A DNA stretch of 64,000 nucleotides from Fremontodendron californicum. Lineage: Eukaryota; Streptophyta; Magnoliopsida; Malvales; Malvaceae. The position numbers and the translations under genes were made by a program. Positions 1-12,110 of the stretch are shown here, in pieces (position 1 is the stretch's first letter; each line of letters opens with the position of its first letter). The stretch lies in NCBI GenBank assembly GCA_030761205.1, contig JAULJL010000004.1, positions 26,214,172-26,278,171 of the forward strand, in the 5' to 3' direction. The notes beneath the pieces were generated by a model that worked only from the letters and a program-made list of their open reading frames with translations, had not been told where the DNA came from and made no database searches.

Positions 1-1545
1 ATATTTTTTTTTTCCTTTTAAGTTTTTTTTAATGTTTCTTTTTATTTTTTATTTTAAATTTTTTTTAAGAAAAACATTTTTTTAACGAAAATGATGACAA
101 TCGATAATTACTTTGTAAAAATTAAGTTAGATATGATTTTAAAATCATTTTAAAAAATCATATCTAATTGACCTAGGTCAATAAAAAACTCAACTGGTCA
201 ACAGTTTTTTTCAAAAGCTCGACGAGTCAATACGGGTTTCCTCGGGTCAATTGTATAAATGGTAAAATTAAAGAACCGACTTGGATTAAGGACCAGGTCA
301 TCGGGTTAATCGATTTGACTGTAAGATCGATTAATTCTAATAATTATGTTTATTTTTATTTATTTTTAAATACTAATAATTATATAGTAAACATAGAGTT
401 TCATTTTTATTTATTTTAAAATAATAATCATATGTTGAACTAGCTTATGACTTGTGAGATGCACAAGATAATTTTGTTTATTAAATATTTGTAAATACAC
501 TTATATTTGTATTCTATACCCACTTATATGTAAATTTCAAAAGTTATTACACACTAAAATTCAAAATTCAAAAATCAAATTAACATATCATACAAAAAAA
601 TTGAAAATTTTGAAAACACATATGTGGTAAATTTTTTAAAATTATAAAATAAATAAATACATGATAAAAGATTAAATAAAAATTTGCATCAAGCTGAAAT
701 TGCTTTAATTTTTCACTATCTTTCTCTTTTGCAAAAATATTCCTATACCTACATGTTTATATCAACAAATAAAGATATATTTATTTAAAAAATTATGAAA
801 TTATATAATTGTGATAGTTTATTTGGATATACATATTTCTTTTGCAGGAGTTTAACCAATATCTTGATTTTGTGTATTTGTAAGTACTTTCAAAATCAAT
901 TTAAATAAAGATTAAAAACAAAAGGCAAAATGTGCAATGTAATATTCATCGAAATGAATGAATATCATTATATAAATTACTTGAAGAATCTTTTACGTGA
1001 AACATAAAGAAAATATGGTTGTATATGCCATTTCCAAGTCCAAATTAATCGACTAAAAAGAAAAACCTTACTTACCAAACATTTTTAAATTGGAATGATA
1101 TTAAAATCAAAGTTGTCAATATATTCTATGAGATTTAGTTATTGATGACTCTAACCTTACACTTGTTTAATGAAATTTAACTTAGTTAATAGTTATTTAT
1201 AGAATCATTATAAAAAAATTTGTATTCTAATGACAATAATTTAATATAATTAAAACTCTTCTTATCTATAGACTAAAAATGTTATTATTAAACTTATAAA
1301 TTATAATATACAAAAATTAATTTAAAATTTTAATCACATATATTTTTCATTCATCAATTCATTACGGTCATTTTTTTTTTTAACTAAACAACTCAACTTC
1401 AAATATTCAATATCAATATATTTACAATCTATCAATTCATTATTTATCATTTACTTTGTTTTTATCGGATAATAATTGTAGAAATTTTGATACAATCCTT
1501 GTGTAATATTGTTTTTATCCATTCATATAGAACTTCAAGCCATTG
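1..1545. other. AT-rich intergenic DNA, no gene seen
   Basis: This stretch is very AT-rich and has no reading frame of note on either strand. A segment at about 170-310 has scattered gtcaa/ggtca and gaacc/cgggt motifs that resemble the repeats at 1550-1945 and 3962-4350 and may be a decayed relative of them. Nothing else is recognisable. Confidence 0.6.
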
Positions 1546-1549
1546 TTGA

Positions 1550-1945
1550 AAAAATCAGATTGGATCGGTCGATCAGATCGATTGAACCAAGAACTGATGG
1601 CTTTGGCTTTTTCCGGTATGGTGCATATCAAAAACCTGAAAATCTAGTGAACCGGTATAAAACCGGCAAAATATTGGATTAAATCGATAAAAAATGATTT
1701 TATATTATTTTTAATACTTTTTTTTTAAGTGATGAGATTTCAATTTTTAATCTTTTAGTTATATAAGAAAGACCATACCATTAAGGCAAAAACATATTTC
1801 TATTAACTAGTTATTATATTTAATATTTATTTAATATCAAAATAATATATTTAATATTTTATTTATTTTTAATTAAATTATTCGATTCAACCAATTGAAC
1901 CGATGACTCGAATGACCTCGGTTCTGTTTTTTATTCATTGCTCGC
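1550..1945. repeat. MITE-like repeat with gaaccgg/ccggttc ends
   Basis: The left part has gattggatcggtcgatcag and the right part has ccaattgaaccgatgac and cctcggttctg, so the ends are roughly inverted. The core includes the motif gaccataccattaaggc. The same core appears on the opposite strand in the repeat at 3962-4350 (tagcttagtggtatgatc), so these are two inverted copies of one small non-coding family. I found no clear target-site duplication, so the class is undecided. Confidence 0.45.
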
Positions 1946-2464
1946 AGTGCCATTAGTTTTCTTTTACTAAACAATTATAATTTCATTATTGTCATTGATC
2001 CATTGTTTCGTTTTTATCCATGTATTTTTAAATTAAAGTTTTATTTATGGAAATTTAACACAATCTTTATCTAATACTACTACTTACAAATTAAAATTAC
2101 AAAATGCTATTTAAATAAGGATAATTAAAAATTGTCTATAAATTTTTAATATAGTCCTTGTTTAATACTACTACTACGTATAAATTACAACTGTAAATGT
2201 TATTTAAATAGTGATAATTAAAAATTATTTAAAATTAAAAATGGCAATAAATATAAGGAGTTAAATTCTCGCTTTTTGTCAATCAAAAAGTTTTTCAATA
2301 TATATATATATATTATAGATTACTGGTATTATAGATAGAGAAGCATGTATAAAATATTGGGCTAGGTACCCACATCTCTTTTGTAAAGGTGTTCATTGGT
2401 CAAGCCAAACTTGGTTGGTGTTAAATTGTCCAATACCAGCCCAAGAAAAAAATAAAAGCCTAAC

Positions 2465-2635
2465 AATGTGTGGTTGCATGGTTGCAATTGTGTGGTTTAA
2501 TGTGTGGTTGTAGTTGTGTGATTTAAATGTGTGGTTGTTATTAAACAACAATGTGTGGTTGCAATTGTGTGGTTTAATGTGTGGTTGTAGTTGTGTGATT
2601 TAAATGTGTGGTTGTTATTAAACAACAATTGGTGG
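2465..2635 (+). repeat. tandem duplication of tgtgtggttg-rich unit in the LTR U3
   Basis: A unit of about 76 bp containing gtgtggttg and ttattaaacaacaa is present twice in a row upstream of the LTR TATA box. Repeats at this place in plant LTRs often carry enhancer activity; that role is inferred here. Confidence 0.65.
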
Positions 2636-2688
2636 TTGTAATTTATTTAGATTTTATATTTGTGTGGCTTGTGTTTGTCTTGGTATTG

Positions 2689-2696
2689 TATAAATA
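2689..2696 (+). promoter_or_regulatory. TATA box of the solo LTR
   Basis: The sequence tataaata is followed by a C-run (cccccctccc) and lies about 200 bp before the LTR 3' end, the normal place for the LTR promoter. Confidence 0.55.
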
Positions 2697-3229
2697 CCCC
2701 CCTCCCTTGCATTTGTAAATCATCAAGTAGTAAGCTTCAATAAGCAATAAAAGTTCTAAGTTTTCCTAAGGAGTTCTTCTCTAAAGAGTGTAGTCTAGAG
2801 TGAAGTGTGAGCATTTGTGAGTTTTCCTAAAATCTAAACTTTCTTCTTTGAGTGGTAAAATTAGAGTTATCTACTCTAAGTTTTTCTCAACAGGTTGGCA
2901 CTTGTAAAACTTAGACAGGACTTGAATCTTTCCCTTTAAATTTTATTTAACATTTAAAAAGTTATTAATATTGTATGATTTTTAAATATATTTTATAATC
3001 AAAATTAAATAAAAATAATGATTTAGTAATATAATAATGTCATCGGCCAAGCTGAGTAGGGTTCGTATCTTGAAAATCTTGTCAATGGCTCAACCAAATT
3101 TGGGTCAAGCCTACAAGCTTGGTGGGCAACTAATTTATAATTTTTTGAATATTTTAATATTTTAAAAAATATTAGAGCCTCTTAGGCCCGTTTGGTCGGA
3201 CCTGGCCGATTCATGAACATCTACCCTTT

Positions 3230-3960
3230 ACTTACTGCCAGATTTTTAGGAGAAAGAAAGCTATTGGCACAAGCTGCAGAAAACTGGCCAAGTGATGTGG
3301 GCAGGCAGCATGGAGAAGTGCAGTCTGTTTTGGATGTCAATACGCAGTAATATGTTGGCAGCCAGAGCCAGCAAGTAAACCCCCAAGAGGAATAAGTATT
3401 ATTCCATTTGCGAACCCAACAACCCCATCTCAGGGAAAGTGTCTATGTTAAACCCATTTTTCAACTTTGAAGGGTCTATTTTGAACCCAACACCATTGGC
3501 AGATATATCAGCCAAGTACTTTTTGTTGTTTTGCAACTCGGTCTCGGAGGGTTGGTACAAATACAATTGGGCTTTGTTTTATTTTTTCTAACTTTAGCTG
3601 CAACTTTGCACCCTAACCATACAAAACTTGTGGGTTATTTATTTATATTTGTTATTTCTTCTGACTTCGCTCAGAGTTGTCTAAGAGGGAAGTGGCCTTT
3701 TTCCCATCAATTATCAGCTCAATTAATGTGAACTTTTTTGTCCATCAATTATCAGCTGAATGCATATTTTAGAATTTATTTTAGAATTTACTTTCTAATT
3801 AACTCTCAAAACAAGGAAAAAAGATGGATAAGGTTGCCTAAGAGAAAGCAAAGACACAAAATGAAAATGCTTAAAATTTGGCTAGCAGTTACATATTGAA
3901 CACCGCGCGTTGTGCGTTCTGCGTTGTGGCCTGCAACTTTCTTTTTCTATTTTTGTCAAT
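3230..3960. other. unassigned segment, richer in GC than its surroundings
   Basis: The segment 3230-3540 has gccag/gcagc-rich DNA that stands out from the AT-rich flanks. The only ORF (3531-3731, 66 codons) is hydrophobic, has no recognisable motif and no promoter context, so I do not call it a gene. A phrase catcaattatcagct occurs twice (3708 and 3743 regions) as a short direct repeat. The segment may be an old transposon fragment. Confidence 0.4.
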
Positions 3961-3961
3961 G

Positions 3962-4350
3962 TTAAAAAAATCGAATCGGAACTATGATTTTGATTTTCGA
4001 TTCAACCGGTTGAATTAGTTGGACCAGTTGGATACTTTATATAAGATTTTTAAATATTTTAAAAATAATTTTAATATTAAATAAATATTAAATATTAAAT
4101 ATAATAAATAAAAATAAGTATTTAGCTTAGTGGTATGATCTTTAGTATAATTATAAGAGGTTATGGATTCAAATCTCATTACTTACAAAAAATATTTTTG
4201 AAAAAAATAATTAAAAAATAAAAACGATTTTTCTCGATTTTTTACCAGTTGAACCGATTTTTAAATGATTCGATTAAATCCGATTTTATTATACCCGCCG
4301 GACCAGATAGGCAATCGACTCCCGACCGATCCGATCCAATTTTTTATTTT
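3962..4350. repeat. MITE-like repeat, inverted copy of the 1550-1945 family
   Basis: The left end has aaaaaatcgaatcgg and the right end has ccgatccgatccaatttttt, which are inverted counterparts. Between them lie gattcaaccggttgaa and ccagttgaaccg motifs shared with 1550-1945. A stretch at 4126-4180 resembles pol III promoter boxes: box A-like tagcttagtggt and box B-like ggattcaaatc, so part of it may derive from a tRNA-like SINE. Confidence 0.45.
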
Positions 4351-4562
4351 TTTTGTAATAAATAAAAATAATATTTTCCGATTGATTGTGCTAATTTATT
4401 TTTAAATTCCGTTAACAAGATTATAGAATTAGAATATATTCAAAATAATTAAAATAATATCATATTTTAATCATATTTGTGACTGACAGTTTACAAAATA
4501 ATAGTCTAATTAATTACTTCTTATAGCTTTTAGTTTTTTTTTTTCTTCTTAATATCTTTCTC

Positions 4563-4760
4563 GGTTTTTTTTTATCAAAATATAACCATTTTTTTACTTA
4601 TCAAAATGTCTTTATTTTCAAATTATTTTCCAAAATTCGCTTTTTTTTTTTTTTAACTAGTCAGGAAATCGCCATGGTTCATGACGATTTCCCAACTAAA
4701 ACTTAATTTTTTTTTTAAATTTTTTACACTGAAAAATTGTCACCGTGATTTTTTCACATT
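4563..4760 (+). repeat. left TIR of outer MULE
   Basis: An AT-rich tip is followed by a palindrome at 4664-4692 with arms ggaaatcg and cgatttcc. The inverted counterpart lies at 32074-32237. The phrase caactaaaact after the palindrome is shared by both ends. Confidence 0.75.
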
Positions 4761-4769
4761 TTTTTTGTT

Positions 4770-5545
4770 TTTTTTTTAAATTCTTTTAATTTTATTAAAT
4801 AATAAAATTTAAATAAAAATTATATAATTTATAATTTTAAAAAATAAAGATTTAATAATTTTTATATATAATTTTTATTCCGTGGTGGTAAGTCCGGTCC
4901 GATAAACCCGGATCTTATTTATATAATTTTTAAATTTGTTATTATTTAAAATTTAAAATTTTTTAATTTTTTTAAATTATAAATTATATAATTTTTATTT
5001 TCAGGTTTTGGTAAAGGAAATAAAAAAAATTCGGGCCTCATCCCGGCCCGGTAAAATATGAATTTTTATAAATGATGAATTTATTTCCTTCTTAAAATAT
5101 GATTTTTTTTTTTTTTATAAATAATCAGGGGAAATCGCCATGGCTTATCGGGCCGGGCTGAGGCCCAAATTTTTTTTATTTGCTTTGCAAATAAAAATTA
5201 TATAATTTATAATTTATAAAATTTAATAAATTAATAAATTGTAAAATTTAAATAAAAAACTTTTAAATAATAACAATTTTAAAAATTTTAAAAATGATAT
5301 AAATACGATCCGCGTATATCGGGTCGGGCTTACCACCATGGGATAAAAATTATATATAAAAATTATTAATTTTTTATTTTTTATTTTTTAAAATTATAAA
5401 TTATATAATTTTTATTTAAATTTTTTTTCTTTTGCCCAAACCCGAAAATAAAAATTATATAATTTATAATTGTAAAATTTAAATAATAAAATGTTTAAAA
5501 ATTATATAACTACATTCCGGGTTTACCGGGCCAGACTTACACCAT
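4770..5545. repeat. AT-rich foldback segment inside outer MULE
   Basis: A block with gtggtaagtccggtccg (about 4884-4902) recurs inverted at about 5322-5338 (cgggtcgggcttaccac) and again, degenerate, at about 5515-5545. The DNA between is nearly pure A/T with repeated aaaattatataatttat. The segment could form several hairpins. It carries no ORF. Confidence 0.55.
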
Positions 5546-5549
5546 GTAG

Positions 5550-6045
5550 ACCTGTCCAAGGGTCGGGCTATCCGCCCAAGCCCGAAGGCCCGTCCATATT
5601 TAGGAGCGCTTGGACAAAAATATTAGGCCCGAAAAATGGGCTTGGGCAAAAAAATTAGGCCCGTTTAAAATATGGGCCAGGCCTTGGCTTCAACATTCAA
5701 GACCCGAGCCCGGCCCAGCCCGTTTTCTTATTAAATAATATATTATTTATATTTATATATATTATATAATTTATGTCATATAAAAATTAAATATATATAT
5801 AATATTATAGTGTAAACATAAAAAAATATGTTAAGTTGTCCATGTTTAACAACTTAATAAAAGAAAAAATATAAAATTATTAAAGATTAAATAATAATAA
5901 AAAAAATTTAAAAAAATTAGAAAAAAAAATATGGGCGGGCCTAAGCAGGCTTGGACAAAATTTGAGGCCCATATTTCGGGTCGGACCGGGCTTGGACAAG
6001 CAAATATGGTGTTGATACCATACGTGGGCCCGGCCCATATTTTAA
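5550..6045. repeat. ggcccg-rich non-coding repeat
   Basis: The segment has dense ggcccg/cgggcc and gcttggaca motifs on both sides (5550-5735 and 5930-6045), in part inverted, around an AT-rich centre. Repeats of this look are widespread in plant genomes as decayed non-autonomous DNA transposons. The minus-strand ORF at 5846-6121 runs through this low-complexity DNA and is not a gene. Confidence 0.5.
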
Positions 6046-6183
6046 AAGAATAAAATATATATATATATATATTAAAAGAATAAAAAGAATTAAAAAAAGG
6101 AGAAGAAGAAATAAAATACAAGGCCTCTGGTAATTGTATTTTGTTTCTTTATAATTAAAAGAAAAACAAATTTTGAAAAGTTC

Positions 6184-6357
6184 GAGAAATTTACCAAAAT
6201 ATTGTATAAAAAAAAATCAAATTACCAATATTGTGAACTTAAATACCGAAATACGCTTAAAAAAATGCCATGGGAAGTCGCTATATGATATGGCAACTTC
6301 CCATCGCTAATTTAAAAAAAAAAATTTGAAAAAACTAGAAGGGAGTCGCCATATGAT
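6184..6357 (+). repeat. left TIR of inner MULE, first part
   Basis: This part contains a palindrome at 6272-6302 (arms gggaagtcg and the degenerate inverted copy caacttccc) and the left half of a second palindrome at 6337-6352. The second half of that palindrome lies at 28662-28678, beyond the retrotransposon. Confidence 0.75.
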
Positions 6358-9300
6358 TGTAGACACCTAATTTTGTCCGGACCACTAAAACAGGTATGTT
6401 TTCTTCCTAAATTGATGTTTCAGAATGTAAAAAGACTTTTTTCATCCTGTAGGTGGTACTCCGAGACTTAGTTTAAGAGGGCGAGCATAAAAAGTCAAAC
6501 TTGAAAAAAGTCAACCCTAAAAAGTCAACTACTAAAAAAGTCAACCCACTTTCAAAATCAAGATTCGAATTTCAATTGAAAAATGGTGAAAGAATTTTGA
6601 TAATCCGGGGTCTACATCGAAAGATTTAGAGTTTGGAAGTTGGGTTATGGAGATTTAGTAGAAAGGAAACCCTAATCCGGGAAATTTGGGGAAAAGTGCT
6701 TAAACGATCGAATTGGTCAACATTGAAGGTTCCAAATGAAAGATAAGTACTGACTACGGGTAATGGAGAAGCCACTTGAAAGAAAAACTGAAAGAAAAGT
6801 CAATCCGGAAGAAAAACCGAGAATTAGGATTTGGTGGATTTCGATGAAATTTGGAAGAATTACAAGAAATGGCCCGATTCGGTAGGACTAAAGCCCCTAA
6901 TGGATGACGAGTGATTCAAAAAGGATAGCCCAAGGCTCAATTTGAAGAAAATCTGAAAATCGGACATGTTTTGAGCAAAATCGGGTTTTGGAGGCAAAAT
7001 TGGAAAATTTGGGAAAAATAGCAAATGAACTCCAAAAATTCTGAAAAATTGCAAATACCATTCTTAAATCATTTGGAAGAGATTGGGGAAAGAAAATCTT
7101 GATTATGAGTTCGTTTGCAAAATGGCCAAAAATTCAAGAAGATAAATCCCGGAAAAATAGCAAATTAGCTCCAAAAATTCTGAAAATTTGCAAATATCAT
7201 TTTTAAATTATTTTGAAGATATTGGAGAAATAAAATCTTGATTCGGAGTTCGTTTACAAAATAGCCAAATCCCGGGCCCCTTATGCAGTAATTCAAGCAG
7301 ATAAATCCCGAAAAAATACCAAATGAGTTCCAAAAATTATGAAAACTTCCAGATCACACTTTTAAATTATTTGGAAGAGATTGGTGAAGAAAAATATGGA
7401 TTTGGAGCTCTTTTAAAAAATGGTAAAGTTTGGGGGAATAAAAGGGCAATTTTGGAAGAAAAAATACAAATAAATAGTAAATGGACTCAAAATTTTTTGA
7501 AAACTTCCAGAATTCAATTTTTTATTATTTTGAAAGTATTGAAAAAAGAAATTTTGAATTTGGAGTCTGTTTGCCATTTATTTATGCTCGGGGGGCAAAA
7601 AGGTCATTTTACCCAAGAAACAGAAAATGGCTTTTCTTGCCTTTTAAAAAATGAAACATGGGCTGGAAGAAGGGGGGCTGGCCGGCCAAGGTCCAAAGAT
7701 GGTTAGGAAGTTTCTGATTTTTTAATCAAAAGGCCAACAATGAAGAGTTAGTTAGTTATTTTTTGATTAAACTTTTGCAAATAAGCCACATGGACCAATG
7801 CATGAAGAGGGAGCGTGTCAACATAATGGCCTAAGATTCTTGAACAGATGTAATTATGGAAAGCTGATGGCCTAATCTAAGGGTGATAATTTAATGTTTT
7901 AAACATCTTGGATCAATAGCCCTTAGATGAAAATTGGTTGATGGAAAAATGACAACATCCTAGCCTAGAGGGGGGTTTTGGCCACACTAAAGGGGACTCT
8001 TTCTTTCATTTTCAGATTACACTCACTCTCTATTCTCTCTTGCTTTTGGCTAATTTTCTCTCCATTGTTGAAAAGCAAAAAGAAAAGTTTAGAAAAGAAA
8101 AGAAAGTTAGAAGAGAACAAGCTTGAAAGATAGCTTCTAGAGGTTGCTTTTAGCACCATACCCTTGCACTTTCTTTGATTTTCCATTCTTGATTTGCTGT
8201 TTTGATCATTATTTTGGCGAGTTTCTTTTGATTTTTCTTTTAAAATAAGTGTTTTTTAATGTTCTTCTTTAAGTTCCTTCTTCATCCTTTCTTATAAAAA
8301 CCTCTTGAAAATTTTTTCCTTTTGCTTTTTGGATATGGCCGAATGGTCTTTTTTTTTTTAATTGTTGTTTTTCTTTGTTATTTCATGTTATTTTTGGATA
8401 TTAAATAAGTCTTGATGCTTTAAATCTTCTTCTACTACATAGACTTGAAGCTTGTTTTAATTTGGTTGCTTGTTTATTTCCATTTATGAGTCTATTATCA
8501 TGTTTATTTTACTATTCTTGCATTTTTGATTTTCTGTTTTCAAAATGTTTAAGTTTGTTTATGTTTTATATTTTGTAATCCATGTGTTTGTGAAAATGCT
8601 TGTTGGTTTTCATGCCTCTACTTTATATTTGCATGATTTGAGTGTTATTCTTTAGTTAAGCATGTTAATATATCAAGTGTTTGTGAAAATGCCATGCTCA
8701 TTTTGAACATGAGGCCATTCGGCCACCTTCATTTTGTTTGCTTTGTGTGTGCATTTTTGTTATATTAGTTGATAGGTTTGTATTTTCATGATGTTTGGTT
8801 GAGTATTTTGTTTAAGCATGCCATGTGTTTGTGCTATTGCCATGCATATTTTAGATGTAGGATTGGTTTGTTTGCCATGCATTTTAGACCTAGGTTGCAT
8901 TAAATGTCATGCAAGTTCATTTAGGTCTAGGTCATTTTATTGATGCCATGCATTTTTCATGTCATTTAGGTTTTAAATCATGCATTTCTTGTATCATATC
9001 TGCTGTATTTTTCATGCATTTCATGTCCATGCCACTTTACTTATGACTTAGGCCAATCAATGGTTCAAAGTCATGCTCTCTTGAGCATACTTGTAGAAAA
9101 TTAAAGAGTTGTCAAATTGATTATTCTACCTTTGTGATTTTTTTACTTAGCCAATTTTTGTCTAACTTTTCAAAAGTGTTAGCTACTGTTTGTGAGTCAT
9201 TTAGAGAGGCTTTAATATTTTTACTTTGATTTTTAAATGATTTTATCAAAGGCAAAAGAATGTGTTTTGGCAAAACAGTTTTTTTACCCAGTACTCATAC

Positions 9301-11131
9301 TTTCCCAAATTTTCTGAGCAGTCATCTTTAATCAGAAAATTAAGACAATTTTTCCAGTGTAGTTTTACATGTTCTGAGTCTCCAGTATTTTTTTTTTAGA
9401 TTTTTTTGAATTTTTAAAAATAGGGTAAAATTCGTGCTTTAAAACTGGACAGTGGAGTCAGAATTGAATTTGAAGGAAAATCATTTTTCTGTTTTGGTTA
9501 AGTTACTTAGAGGGGGCTGGTTAGGAAGTTTAGCTACTGACTTAGGGTAATTTCTAAGCCTTTTTAAACTCTAAAAATGATTTTTTAAGTCTCGGGTTAA
9601 GGGTGGTAAAGTCCGAGATTTTAAACTTAGAAAATTAGGGCCATTTAAAAAGGGTTTAGCTAAGTTTTTATTTTTAATCTAAGCTTTTCAAAATTGTTTT
9701 CAAACAATCACAAAGTATTTTGATTTTATAATATTTAATTTGATATATTTTCCTAAGGTAGCCGGATATCTTTGTAGATATACGGATTTCCTTCATTAAA
9801 TGAAAAAATACATTCTCATGCATTGCATTTTGCATATTCATGCATATTATATGTAATTTTTGCTATGTTTAATTTTCATGATGGTGCTATTATTTTTTAT
9901 GTAAACTTTTGATATTATATTATTTGTTATATGGTTTTGAATATTTCATGATATCCTATGCTTTTTATTTAATTATTTTTGTCATATTATTTAGCATATA
10001 CTATCTTCATGCATTATTATTTTCATTTATATTTTCATGCATATTATATGATAGCATTATTTTATATTTCATGTCATTTAGATTATATGCCATATCATTT
10101 ATATTTGCCATGTCATTTAGGATATTTCATTTCATATAGAATATATTATGTTACCTAGGTCATTTCATTTCATGTAGAATATATTATGTTACCTAGGTCA
10201 TTTCATTTCATGTAAAATATATTATGTTACCTAGGTCATTTCATTTAGAATATATTATATCACTTAGGATATTTTATTTCATTTAGAATACATCATATAA
10301 CTTAGGATATTTCATTTCATTTAGAATATGCTAAGACATTTAAATTATATCATATCATTTAGGTTGCATTATATTATTTAGACTTTGCTATTTCATTTTA
10401 TTTATGTCATACATATTCATATTCATATTTTTTAAATGTTTTCAAAAATATAATGATTTTCAATAAAATAAAGATATTCTCGAGTTAAAATAATTCATGA
10501 ATTCTCTGCCGGGTTTGCTGGGGAGGATATCATCAATTATCATTAATAACGGAATATCTTCTTTAAAATGAGAATGATTTGGAAAGTTTTCCAAACTAAT
10601 ATTTTTTTTTATATTTTACCACGTTTGTTGGGGAATATAGGAAAATTTTGAATTTATAAATTCCGGATCATTTTCAATTAAAAATGGAATTATTATTTCT
10701 TTTTTAAATTGGGAATTAACTTGGAATACTAAATTTAAAACCGATTTTTTACCGAGACTTGAGATAACACATGATTAATAAGGTACCATTTTATACGGGC
10801 GTTGTGGGGGTGTTAATCCTTCCCCACACGTAACCGAATCCTGAACCCGCTTCTTTGATTTCTCTGGTTTAAAACGCAGACTTGAAATTGGTTTTAAAAA
10901 TGTTTTAATTAATTTTAAAATGTTTTATAAAATCGGTTCTAATAGGTGGCCGATCACACCTAACTAAAAAAGATTGGTGGCGACTCCATGTCTTTTTCAA
11001 GATCATTTTCAAAACCTTCATTTTTCAAGAGGAATTAAGTCGACTTTTCCTCGGTTTTTTTTTTTTAATGTCACGCTTAAAAGATAATAAAGTCTTGCGA
11101 TGAGACCATGTTATTTTTTTAGGTTGTGATA
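6358..11131 (+). repeat. 5' LTR of the Ogre-like element
   Basis: The LTR starts TGTAGACACC and ends TTGTGATA, a mutated form of the 3' LTR end TTGGGACA. It carries a 38-bp tandem repeat with ttacctaggtcatttc, present three times at about 10140-10250, where the 3' LTR has two copies. Small ORFs inside it (7323-7706, 9909-10139 and others) have no conserved partner and are not genes. Confidence 0.9.
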
Positions 11132-11134
11132 GCT

Positions 11135-11152
11135 TAGCGACTCCACTGGGGA
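11135..11152 (+). promoter_or_regulatory. primer binding site, tRNA-Arg type
   Basis: The 18-base stretch tagcgactccactgggga lies three bases after the 5' LTR. It matches the tRNA-Arg-complementary site that I recall for Ogre elements, apart from the second base (A where G is expected). Confidence 0.7.
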
Positions 11153-12110
11153 TTATTAGAGAGTCAGGCCTAGAATTAGTCGTATGTTATCAAAGTCTCG
11201 ATTTTGTTGGTTTAATTGGTATTCAATTTTAATTCCTAAATTTTTTTAAAAAAATAAGGATAATTTCAAAAATAGTGAAATGTTTTTAAATATGTCAATA
11301 TTCATGTGCATACATATTATAATTGTTCTCTAGTTATTTTGGTGCATATATTCATTTATTGATTAATTGATGACTTATGTTGTTTAATCTTGTTGGGGCT
11401 TTTAGAATAAGAGATGTAGAATAGGTGGTGAAAGGTTTGTTATTTCTCCTCACACACTACACGTGCATTTGCATATCATGAATCCTATACCCGGGTTTCG
11501 TCCTTTTAGGTGGGAGCAAAGTAACTAAGCCTTCGTGATTAACAATCCGCATGGGCTAGTGAAACACTTCCGGAGTACTAAATTACCTAAGCCTTCGTGA
11601 TTAACAATCCGCATGGGCTAGGGAAATAGACTCTAACGAATTGAACCTGCTTTTATCGGGGTGCCTTACTAACCTTCATCGGCGACAGTGAGGAACAATT
11701 CGGGGCTTTTAGAACTAGTTCACCTTCATATAGTAAACCTAGCGAAGCCATGTCGGATTTCCAATTAGATATCCCGAAGTTAAGAACACATGGAGGAATA
11801 TTTCCAATCCTTTTACCTTCTATTCTATTTTTTGAATAAGTTTATTTTTGAAAATCAGACAATGATGAACGTACATCACATGGCCCGTAATAAGTGTTGG
11901 TGTTTCATCCCAGGGGTGTTATAATGTCGAAATTTTGTTGGCATCCTCAGGGATAATTATTGTTTTGAATTATATGTTTTGTATTATTCGTATTTATTCC
12001 CGTTACTAATTCATTTTCTTTTTGTTGTTTTTTTTGTTGCATTCTTGTCATCATTTTTTGCACATGGAAAGTTATTGGTCTCGGGATAATATTCAACCAA
12101 AAGGGCTTTC
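11153..12110 (+). other. untranslated leader of the Ogre-like element, with a tandem duplication
   Basis: No coding sequence is visible. A unit with taagccttcgtgattaacaa and cgcatgggctag is present twice (about 11525-11565 and 11585-11625), some 60 bp apart. Confidence 0.65.

Larger units (their letters stand above)
2419..2892 (+). mobile_element. solo LTR, Ty1/copia-type, 474 bp
   Basis: The segment begins TGTTAAATTG and ends TCTCAACA, giving the TG..CA ends with a TGTT/AACA inverted tip that LTRs show. Direct copies of ggttgg lie at 2413-2418 and 2893-2898 and look like the target duplication; a 5-bp duplication is usual, and one base may match by chance. A TATA box (2689-2696) and an aataaaa signal near 2743 are placed as expected in an LTR. 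No internal retrotransposon coding sequence flanks it, so it is a recombined solo LTR. The copia assignment rests on size and promoter layout and is an inference. Confidence 0.7.
2385..3225. repeat. possible hAT-type non-autonomous element, split by a copia-type LTR
   Basis: The left edge reads aggtgttcattggtcaagcc. The right edge reads ggccgattcatgaacatct, which is partly its inverted counterpart. Such ends are common in small hAT-like plant elements rich in ggcccg/ggtcgg motifs. The solo LTR at 2419-2892 lies close inside the left end. No 8-bp target duplication could be confirmed, so this is a tentative call. Confidence 0.3.

Noticed and set aside
3531..3731. Possible small membrane protein of 66 codons
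   Set aside because: The hydrophobic stretch comes from T-rich DNA; there is no promoter or family evidence.
7323..7706. ORF of 127 codons in the 5' LTR
   Set aside because: The matching part of the 3' LTR has stops and indels in this frame, and the composition is that of the repeat.
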